A model generated the notes under the pieces. The model saw only the letters and a program-made list of their open reading frames with translations. It did not search any database and had not been told where the DNA came from. Both the position numbers and the translations under genes were made by a program. Below are positions 45,301 through 50,780 of a stretch of DNA of 64,000 bases, piece after piece (position 1 is the first letter of the stretch; each line of letters opens with the position of its first letter). The stretch comes from Dawidia soli (GTDB lineage: Bacteria > Bacteroidota > Bacteroidia > Cytophagales > Cyclobacteriaceae), in contig NZ_JAHESC010000033.1 of assembly GCF_018598185.1 (NCBI RefSeq), forward strand, positions 1-64,000, given 5' to 3'.

Positions 45301-45541
45301 CGAACGCAACATCCAGAACACGGCCTATCTGCGCGTAAAGACGCTGGAGATCGGGTATACCGTTCCCCGGAAGATCACCGCGCGGGCCGGCGTTCACAAC
45401 CTGCGCCTGTTCTTTAACGGCTATAACCTCCATACCTGGACAAAAGCGAGAATAATCGATCCGGAACATCCTTCGGAGCTGTTCGGCTATATCTATCCGC
45501 TGAGCAGCACCACCAACGTTGGATTAACCGCAACCTTTTAA
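42308..45541 (+). CDS. SusC/RagA-family TonB-dependent receptor (no STN domain)
   Basis: A 1077-residue outer-membrane importer: signal peptide (KKYLFVLFFLGSADWVGAQ), a carboxypeptidase-D-like regulatory domain (TVSGTVSDESGVTMPGVNVIEKGT...), the TonB-box-like LNEVVVVGYGEQKKVSLTGAV, plug domain (VPGVRVVQRTSEPGNFDTQFDIRGFG) and a 22-strand barrel ending in NVGLTATF. It lacks the N-terminal STN domain, so it cannot use sigma/anti-sigma signalling. It imports a glycan or peptide in complex with the following SusD. The second start at 42314 (MSKKYLF) may be the real one. Confidence 0.95.
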   Translation: MLMSKKYLFVLFFLGSADWVGAQTVSARRVFSEDSAPPPQTSLAVQMRAGAPGTVPTIVTVSGTVSDESGVTMPGVNVIEKGTTNGTTTDTAGKYTLTVEGPSSVLVFSFIGYQTQEIAVQAQTSIAVTLASDVATLNEVVVVGYGEQKKVSLTGAVASVRSEELMTTRHQNVQNMMTGKVPGVRVVQRTSEPGNFDTQFDIRGFGAPLIIIDGVPRDNIARIDPSEIESISVLKDASAAIYGVRAANGVVLITTKTGQPGRARIEYSGYYGMQNVIGLPRPVDVIDRYTLANEKSMHTVNGPVLRYTDDDFAPFRDGSRQGTDWYDDVMRNTAPQYQHNLTVSGASEDKRVDYFINLGYMNQQGYYRSDDLNYDRYNVRANIGAQITQRIKASMKISGIVEQKNSPYANQPQDIYGALWRAQPNEQYYANDNSAYLFKTLFLHPGAITDAGISGYRRDDNRWVQSQFQLEYKVPYIEGLLAKGMFSYDMRFNENRQYRKTYTSYAYDPVTEVYIPNLQNAPGNFTRNYYSLPSSLMQLSLNYGRTLFSHHNINLLVLYEESTRKADNFFASRELGLPMDYLFAGKAQNQIGNSNINDIWETANKGLVGRLNYDFKGKYMVDFAFRYDGSSKFPPGKQWGFFPAVFAGWRISEEDFFHFDFVDNLKVRGSWGEMGDDGASSYQFISGYDYPYNGSNQGLPGGHVLGGTFVNSLGFRNSPNPNITWYTVQTANIGLDADFLGGKIGFQFDVFRRNRAGLLANRLVSVPGSFGATMPQENLNSDQTKGLELGLTHRGRAGQVSYTVTGNVSYTRTKNRYIERARAGNSYDNWRNNTNGRYNDVWFGWGDAGQFTSYEEIAHYGVYTSRNTLPGDYRYEDWNGDGVIDDGDRHPIATTLNPASNDVTGGNAKKNNPLLNFGLTLSAAYKGIDLTVLFQGSALSYVANKEMMIEPLAFDGNALEQFMDRWRPEDPKADPYNPATKWIPGYYAYTGTNIDENSERNIQNTAYLRVKTLEIGYTVPRKITARAGVHNLRLFFNGYNLHTWTKARIIDPEHPSELFGYIYPLSSTTNVGLTATF

Positions 45542-45546
45542 CGAAA

Positions 45547-47583
45547 ATGCCGATGAAAACAATACGCTTTAACCGAATATCGACCTTGATCCTCGTGGTG
45601 CTGATGTCGGCTTGTAATACGCTCGACATAGCGCCCATGAACGTAGTACAAGACGATGCCGCCTTTACCGACTCCGGCATGCAAGCATATATGGCAGCCC
45701 TGTATTCGCGTCTGCCGATCGAGGATTTTAAATATAGTGCAACGGAGAACGACGGATTTAACACCTGGAACGCTATCTGGGTGCCGATGCTCAACACGGG
45801 CGAGAATGCAAACCGGAACACCGGTGGGTTTCAGAACCCGGCGCGGGAGTACTGGAAGAACGGCTACCTCGTGATTCGAAACGCCAACTACCTGATCGAA
45901 ACGTTGCCTGCCTACGGCGGTTCGCTTACCGAAGATAAGATCAAGCGCTGGAGCGCAGAGGCAAAGTTTGTGCGTGCCTATACCTATTTTGCCCTGGCGA
46001 AACGCTACGGCGGGGTGCCCATCACCACCGCGGCGCAAAGCCTGAGCGGCGCCGATGTGACCGGGCTTCAGATTCCCCGCAGCAGCGAAAAAGAAATAGT
46101 TGACCTGATCCTGAGCGACCTGGATGCCGTCATTGCCGGCATGCCGGAGACCAGCGAGCAGTCCGGCCGCGTGAACCGCAATATTGCCTATGCGTTCAAG
46201 GCGCGCGTAGCCTTGCATGCCGCCTCCATTGCGCGGTACGGTAGCCAAAACGTTGTAGAAGGGGTAATGCTCAACGGTATACCGGCCGACCAGGCCAACG
46301 TGTATTTCACCCAGGCTTACCAGGCGGCCCGCGCCATCGAAGGCAAGTACTCCCTGTATATGAAGACGTGGTCGGCCACCGACAAGATCGCTGCCGCCGA
46401 CAACTATGCCGCGTTGTTTCTCGATCCCACCAGCCCCGAGACGATCTTTGCGAAAGGCTATTCGTACGATCAGTCCGTTCATAGCTTCGATGCGATCTAT
46501 GCACCGCCGCACATGACCACGACCTATGGCGACCGGTTTAACCCGACGCTGGACTATGTGGAGCTTTTCGACGGTCTTCCCAAAAACGAGAAGGGTCAGC
46601 TTAAAACCACAAACGATGATGGAACATACATCGTGTATGATTCACCGGACGAGGTATTTGAGAACTGCGAGCCACGGTTGCGGGGAACGGTGCTACTACC
46701 CGGTATGAGCATTAAGGGCATGAATGTGGACCTGCGCCGGGGTACGCTGATCGATGCCGTTGACCCCGCCACGCCCATCCAGAAGTTCGTGCCCGAAGGG
46801 CAGACGGCAGGCTATAACGCCAATGCCTTTTATAATGCCAATGTAAAACAGTCCGGCGGCATCTTCAACCAGGTGCCCTATGTAACGACCGGTGGCGTCA
46901 GCATCAACCCTACGGGAATGGACGGGCCTACTTCAGCCAATACCGCTACAGTTACCGGCTTCCACGGGCGCAAGTGGCTCATGCCTGCATTGCCGGCAGC
47001 GGAAACGCGCCTGCACGCATCATCACAAACGTGGATCGATATGCGCTACGCAGAGGTGCTGCTTATTCGCGCGGAAGCCGGCCTGGAGCTCTTTCAGAAC
47101 GGCGTGACGGAGCTGGGCGGCGTAAATCTGCAGGCAGACGCGTTCGAGTGTATCAATAAGATCCGCGCGCGGGCCGGTGCCGACCTGCTCGCCACGCCCG
47201 ACGATCTTTCGGCAGCGGCACCCATTGGTGTCGATCAGGGCGTGGGAGGATATGTACTGGCACCTACGCGTGGCCTGCAGATCATTCGGATCGAGCGTCG
47301 TAAAGAGCTGGCCTTTGAGCATAAGCTCTGGTGGGACATGCTGCGATGGCGTACGGCAGACCGCGAGGTGAATGCCCGGCGGTGGCGTAAGTTCAACCCC
47401 TTCCTGTTTTCAAAGGGTGCGGTCGTCGTGGCGCCCGACAAGGTGGAAGGCAAGTGGATCGTCGATTGCCGCTTCGACGAGCGCGGTTCGACCTTTACCG
47501 TCACCACGCAACGCTATTACGAGCCGATTCCCAACGGCGAGATCAACGCAAACCCCAGGTTGAAACAGAATCCGCAATACTAA
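45547..47583 (+). CDS. RagB/SusD-family nutrient-binding lipoprotein
   Basis: A 678-residue surface lipoprotein. It has lipobox LMSACNTLDIAP, the N-terminal SusD-like region (AFTDSGMQAYMAALYSRLP), the central AKFVRAYTYFALAKRYGGVPITT motif of the SusD TPR helices and the C-terminal RRKELAFEHKLWWDMLRW. It covers the SusC channel and binds the substrate. It starts 5 bases after the SusC stop, showing tight coupling. Confidence 0.95.
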   Translation: MPMKTIRFNRISTLILVVLMSACNTLDIAPMNVVQDDAAFTDSGMQAYMAALYSRLPIEDFKYSATENDGFNTWNAIWVPMLNTGENANRNTGGFQNPAREYWKNGYLVIRNANYLIETLPAYGGSLTEDKIKRWSAEAKFVRAYTYFALAKRYGGVPITTAAQSLSGADVTGLQIPRSSEKEIVDLILSDLDAVIAGMPETSEQSGRVNRNIAYAFKARVALHAASIARYGSQNVVEGVMLNGIPADQANVYFTQAYQAARAIEGKYSLYMKTWSATDKIAAADNYAALFLDPTSPETIFAKGYSYDQSVHSFDAIYAPPHMTTTYGDRFNPTLDYVELFDGLPKNEKGQLKTTNDDGTYIVYDSPDEVFENCEPRLRGTVLLPGMSIKGMNVDLRRGTLIDAVDPATPIQKFVPEGQTAGYNANAFYNANVKQSGGIFNQVPYVTTGGVSINPTGMDGPTSANTATVTGFHGRKWLMPALPAAETRLHASSQTWIDMRYAEVLLIRAEAGLELFQNGVTELGGVNLQADAFECINKIRARAGADLLATPDDLSAAAPIGVDQGVGGYVLAPTRGLQIIRIERRKELAFEHKLWWDMLRWRTADREVNARRWRKFNPFLFSKGAVVVAPDKVEGKWIVDCRFDERGSTFTVTTQRYYEPIPNGEINANPRLKQNPQY

Positions 47584-47596
47584 TTATCGGAGACCT

Positions 47597-48310
47597 ATGA
47601 AATACATATTCTATTATATGATCGCCATCGTGACGCTGGCGAGCTGCCATGATACAGATAACTACGTGGAGCCGAACGCGACCATTCAAGGCCGTATCCT
47701 GGATCAGGACGGAAACCCGCTGCAGCTCGAGCAAGGCGCGTCGAGCATGCGGATTCGCATGCAGGAACTGAGCTGGAGTGAAACAGCCGTGCCTACGTTC
47801 CTGAACGTAAAGGTCGACGGAACCTATTCGAACAACAAGATCTTCGCGGGCCACTATCGCATGCAACCTGTGGACGGTCCCTTTTATCCGCTTGCCGACG
47901 ATGCCGCGAAAATGGCAGACATCGTCGGGGTAACGGATCTCGATTTTTCGGTTGTTCCCTATCTCAATGTCGCCTGGGTAACGCCTCCTACGGTCACGGC
48001 AGACAAAAAAGTAACGGCAACATTCCGGTTCACCCGCAATGCAGCACCGGGCGGAGTAATACAACCGAATGTGCTGGACTACCAGCTGTTCATTTCCACG
48101 ACGAAGTATGTTGGCAACAACAACTTCGATGCGACGGTGGTGAGTGCCGTCGTACCGGTAACCAATGACAAGGAGAGCACGGACATTACCATTATGTCCG
48201 CGCAGCCAATGAAGTACGCCACCACATTCTTTGTACGGGTGGGAGTTCGCGTGAACGACAGCTTCAAGAAGTACAACTACACCGATGTTCGGACGGTAGC
48301 GGTGCCATAG
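47597..48310 (+). CDS. DUF3823-family lipoprotein
   Basis: A 237-residue lipoprotein (lipobox IVTLASC) with an N-terminal Ig/CNA-B-like domain (ATIQGRILDQDGNPLQLEQGASSMRIRMQELSW) followed by a DUF3823-type C-terminal domain. These accessory lipoproteins are often encoded third in SusC/SusD operons and may act as surface glycan-binding proteins. The gene is 13 bases after SusD and ends before a terminator. Confidence 0.88.
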   Translation: MKYIFYYMIAIVTLASCHDTDNYVEPNATIQGRILDQDGNPLQLEQGASSMRIRMQELSWSETAVPTFLNVKVDGTYSNNKIFAGHYRMQPVDGPFYPLADDAAKMADIVGVTDLDFSVVPYLNVAWVTPPTVTADKKVTATFRFTRNAAPGGVIQPNVLDYQLFISTTKYVGNNNFDATVVSAVVPVTNDKESTDITIMSAQPMKYATTFFVRVGVRVNDSFKKYNYTDVRTVAVP

Positions 48311-48325
48311 GTCACCGCCGGTAAG

Positions 48326-48397
48326 AAGAGGAGATCTGATTGGGGATCCTGATCCGGGGCCTGTGTAGCGTATGGCCCCGGACTCCTCTTATTTTTT
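48326..48397 (+). terminator. Terminator after the SusCD-DUF3823 operon
   Basis: AAGAGGAG pairs with CTCCTCTT, with an inner CCGGGGCC / GGCCCCGG stem, followed by ATTTTTT. It separates this operon from the hydrolase gene. Confidence 0.75.
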
Positions 48398-48573
48398 CAT
48401 CGACGATAACAGGAGTTGATGGACGTTTTCAGAAGACCCTGCTATTCTTCTGCGACCGTTAAGTCTTTATTAAGCCGATAATAAGCGCCCCGCCTTACCT
48501 TTTCATACGTAACGTTTCTGCCTTGGACTGCAGTCCGTTTTTAGGAATCATTTTTAACTAAAATCAAACAATC

Positions 48574-50145
48574 ATGAAAAAGCGAAAGTACACCTATGCT
48601 AAACTCTCTCTTGTTCTTTTGGCTAGCATTTTTGCAGCATGTTCCGATCACGGGGTGCTCGAGGGAGACCGTGATAAAGTGTTGGATCGGGAACCGAAAA
48701 GTGGGGAGGCGATCACGCCGCTGGCGTCGCCGGTGGGCGATGTTGTTGGAAAGCTGGTGGTCGGCTATCAGGGATGGTTTGCCTGCGCGGGTGATGGATC
48801 TGCATACAATACCTGGGTGCATTGGGGTGGTGGTGCGCAAGGCCCGCGCCCCGGTAATCAAACCTTCGATCTGTGGCCGGATGTGCGGGAGTATACTACT
48901 ACGTATCAAACCGGGTACGCCAACCTGGGCAACGGACAACCCGCGAAACTATTTTCTTCGTGGGATCCGCAGGTGGTGAACAAACACTTCGAGTGGATGC
49001 AGCAGCATGGCATCGACTGCGCGGCCATGCAACGATTTGGGAAGAGTGACGGACAGAAGGATGGTATCGCCGTCCGCGTGCGGAACGCCGCACAGACCTA
49101 CGGACGAAAGTTCTTTGTCATGTATGATCTCTCAGGGTGGACCAATTTTCAAAGCGAGATCAAAACAGATTGGACGAATGTCATTGTGGGTAATCTGAAT
49201 CTGACCGGGTCCAGTGCTTATGCGATCCAGAATGGCAAGCCCGTGGTTTGCATCTGGGGTATGGGGGTTTCCGGCCGGCCGGGCAATGTCACGTCTTATA
49301 CCGACGTCATCAACTGGTTCAAGGCGCAGGGGTGTTTTGTTATTATCGGCGTGCCGCGTGACTGGAGGAATCAGACGGTCAATCTTCCGGCGTTCGAGGC
49401 GGCGAATATGATCACACCCTGGGCCGTAGGAACGTTCAACAGCCTGGCCGGCGCCGATAGCTATGTGCCGGTCATGCAAGCGGACCTGGCGTACTGCAAC
49501 GCCCGCAACATCGATTACATGCCGGTGATATGGCCGGGCTTCTCGTGGGCTAACTGGAACGGCGGCGCACAGAATCAGATTCCGCGTCTGCACGGTGATT
49601 TTATGTGGCGCCAGTTTTATAATGTAAAGAACGCCGGGATGACAACCAGCTACGTAGCCATGTTTGACGAATATGACGAAGGCACGGCCATAGCCAAGGC
49701 CGCCGAAAACAGCAGTATGCGTCCGACGAACCAGTGGTTCCTGAGCCTCGACGCGGATGGCGTTGCCGTGTCGTCGGATTTTTACCTGCGGCTTACGCGG
49801 GATGGTGCGCAGATGTTAAAGGGACAGATCGGCCTTACGCCAAACCACCCGACGCCTCATACTACTACCGGTGGGGCAGGGGTTGTTTTCTATCAACATA
49901 TAGACTACGGTGGCGCAGCCAGTCAGGCGTTGCCGGTCGGTAACTATACCCTGGCACAGCTGGCGGCACTCGGCGTGGTAAACGACTGGGCGTCGTCTGT
50001 GCGTGTGCCTGCGGGCAGGACGCTTATTATGTATTCCGACGATAACTTCAGCGGAACGTCGTGGACCCGGACGGCGGATACTCCCAACTTTACAACGCTT
50101 TCGCCGAATGCGAATGATATGGTTTCTTCCGTGAGGGTGCAATAA
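48574..50145 (+). CDS. GH99/GH71-like glycoside hydrolase lipoprotein with C-terminal beta/gamma-crystallin domain
   Basis: A 523-residue surface or periplasmic lipoprotein (lipobox SIFAACSDHG). Residues 60-425 are a GH99/GH71-like TIM barrel: VVGYQGWFACAGDG, HFEWMQQHGIDCAAMQRF, VPRDWRNQTVNLPAF and VAMFDEYDEGTAI, which carries likely active-site acidic residues (MFDEYDEG). Residues about 437-523 form a beta/gamma-crystallin domain with two FYQHIDYGG / MYSDDNFSG strands and two canonical calcium motifs, NDWASS and NDMVSS. GH99 enzymes cut alpha-mannan-type glycans, so an alpha-mannosidic substrate is possible but unproven. It follows the SusCD operon terminator and probably belongs to the same uptake locus. 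Confidence 0.85.
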   Translation: MKKRKYTYAKLSLVLLASIFAACSDHGVLEGDRDKVLDREPKSGEAITPLASPVGDVVGKLVVGYQGWFACAGDGSAYNTWVHWGGGAQGPRPGNQTFDLWPDVREYTTTYQTGYANLGNGQPAKLFSSWDPQVVNKHFEWMQQHGIDCAAMQRFGKSDGQKDGIAVRVRNAAQTYGRKFFVMYDLSGWTNFQSEIKTDWTNVIVGNLNLTGSSAYAIQNGKPVVCIWGMGVSGRPGNVTSYTDVINWFKAQGCFVIIGVPRDWRNQTVNLPAFEAANMITPWAVGTFNSLAGADSYVPVMQADLAYCNARNIDYMPVIWPGFSWANWNGGAQNQIPRLHGDFMWRQFYNVKNAGMTTSYVAMFDEYDEGTAIAKAAENSSMRPTNQWFLSLDADGVAVSSDFYLRLTRDGAQMLKGQIGLTPNHPTPHTTTGGAGVVFYQHIDYGGAASQALPVGNYTLAQLAALGVVNDWASSVRVPAGRTLIMYSDDNFSGTSWTRTADTPNFTTLSPNANDMVSSVRVQ

Positions 50146-50151
50146 AAACGA

Positions 50152-50178
50152 AAGGGTGGATGTTTTCATCCACCCCTT
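50152..50178. terminator. Terminator between the hydrolase gene and the Y-RNA array
   Basis: GGGTGGATG / CATCCACCC (loop TTTT). On the minus strand it is followed by TTTCGTTTTT, so it terminates the Y-RNA array; on the plus strand it follows the hydrolase stop by 8 bases with a weaker T-run. Confidence 0.8.
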
Positions 50179-50185
50179 CTATAAT

Positions 50186-50337
50186 AAAATAAACAGGGCA
50201 AAAGGCGAAAGCGTACGTTTAGGCGCTCTATCCACTGAGCTATCTTGTGATGAATACTGTTAGGGTCACAAGAGCGGGACTCGAACCCGCGACCTCCCGG
50301 TTAACAGCCGAAGTAACGCTATTCTACGGCACCTGTT
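50186..50337 (-). ncRNA. Y-RNA-like element D with circularly permuted tRNA-like module (GUU loop)
   Basis: Lower stem AACAGG (50337-50332) / CCTGTT (50197-50192), then TGCCGTAG, upper stem AGCG / CGCT and the conserved TTACTTCG. The module reads, 5' to 3' on the minus strand: an anticodon-like arm (50312-50296, 7-base loop CTGTTAA with GTT at 50305-50303), T arm GCGGG-TTCGAGT-CCCGC (50290-50274), acceptor strand TCTTGTGA (50273-50266), a 15-base loop, acceptor strand TCACAAGA (50250-50243; 8 bp complementary) and D arm (50240-50225, GCTC / GAGC). The order is permuted: the acceptor strand that is 3' in a normal tRNA comes before the 5' one. It ends with TTTGC before the lower stem and an A/T-rich 3' end. 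Confidence 0.75.
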
Positions 50338-50352
50338 GTTTCTTTACTATCT

Positions 50353-50490
50353 AAAAAACCGAGCAACAACCCGGCAAGCGACTTTTATTTAATGCTCTAA
50401 CCTGGCTGAGCTACCGCAGTTTGCGCCGCAGGAGGGATTTGAACCCCCGTCCCTTAAGTCCCGAAGTAACGCTTGCCTACGGCATCGGTT
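50353..50490 (-). ncRNA. Y-RNA-like element C with permuted tRNA-like module
   Basis: Lower stem AACCGA (50490-50485) / TCGGTT (50362-50357), internal loop TGCCGTA / GGGTTGTTGC, and a perfect 8-bp upper stem GGCAAGCG (50477-50470) / CGCTTGCC (50380-50373). Then TTACTTCGG, a degenerate anticodon-like region, T arm GGGGG-TTCAAAT-CCCTC (50448-50432), acceptor strand CTGCGG (50431-50426), loop CGCAAA, acceptor strand CTGCGG (50419-50414; 6 bp with two G-T pairs) and D arm GCTC-AGCCAGGTTA-GAGC (50411-50394). Ends in a run of six T. The layout matches tRNA-like Y RNAs of the YrlA type. Confidence 0.75.
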
Positions 50491-50499
50491 TAAGTTTTT

Positions 50500-50576
50500 T
50501 AAAACAGAGGGCAACAGATCAACAGGGCTTATGTTCAATTAAAAGTCGAAGTAACCCTGCAGTACGGCACCTCTGT
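50500..50576 (-). ncRNA. Y-RNA-like element B (minimal, no tRNA module)
   Basis: A 77-base RNA with lower stem ACAGAGG (50576-50570) / CCTCTGT (50510-50504), 5' internal-loop motif TGCCGTA, upper stem CAGGG / CCCTG and then TTAC plus the hairpin TTCGA-CTTTTAA-TTGAA (50550-50534; five pairs, one of them G-T, loop of 7 with TTT in the anticodon position). The 3' internal loop ends in GTTGC. No T arm or acceptor strands. It has the architecture of a classic Y RNA. Confidence 0.72.
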
Positions 50577-50586
50577 ATAGTTTAGG

Positions 50587-50728
50587 AATAAGGAGTAAAA
50601 GACGAAACGAGTTGAGTTTGGGCGTCGCATGCCGGGAGTCGAACCCGGAACACTTCCTCTGATCTGGTCAGAGCGTGTGATTCCTCCCTGTTTTGAGCGA
50701 AGTAACTCACTTCTACGACATCCTTATT
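50587..50728 (-). ncRNA. Y-RNA-like element A with T-arm and anticodon-like arm
   Basis: Lower stem AATAAGGA (50728-50721) / TCCTTATT (50594-50587), 8 bp perfect. Then TGTCGTAG, upper stem TGAG / CTCA overlapping the conserved GTTACTTCG, a bulged hairpin TTC-g-CTC / GAG-GAA, a 17-base anticodon-like arm CTCTG-ACCAGAT-CAGAG (50673-50657) and a perfect T arm CCGGG-TTCGACT-CCCGG (50648-50632). No D arm or second acceptor strand is seen. The strand after the T arm (TGCGAC) can pair with GTCGTA of the internal loop, so a non-permuted fold is also possible. It is first in the array, 53 bases after the Ro60 stop. Confidence 0.6.
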
Positions 50729-50738
50729 TTCTTTTTAG

Positions 50739-50772
50739 AACCCTCTCCCTCCCTCACGGGAGGGAGAGGGTT
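50739..50772. other. 15-bp perfect hairpin between Ro60 and the Y-RNA array
   Basis: AACCCTCTCCCTCCC and GGGAGGGAGAGGGTT with a 4-base loop. On the minus strand it is not followed by a T-run, so Ro60 transcription could continue into the array. On the plus strand it is followed by GTTTTATA, so it may stop antisense transcription. Confidence 0.7.
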
Positions 50773-50780
50773 GTTTTATA

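Noticed and set aside
44459-45469. 336-residue minus-strand frame
   Set aside because: Antisense to the SusC barrel; no known domain.
45538-46512. 324-residue minus-strand frame
   Set aside because: Antisense to SusD; no known domain.
50146-50780. Truncated tRNA pseudogenes or an integration-damaged tRNA cluster
   Set aside because: The fragments have the correct order for permuted modules, their acceptor strands pair with each other, and each unit has its own closing stem and shared motif. There is no integrase or direct-repeat scar.
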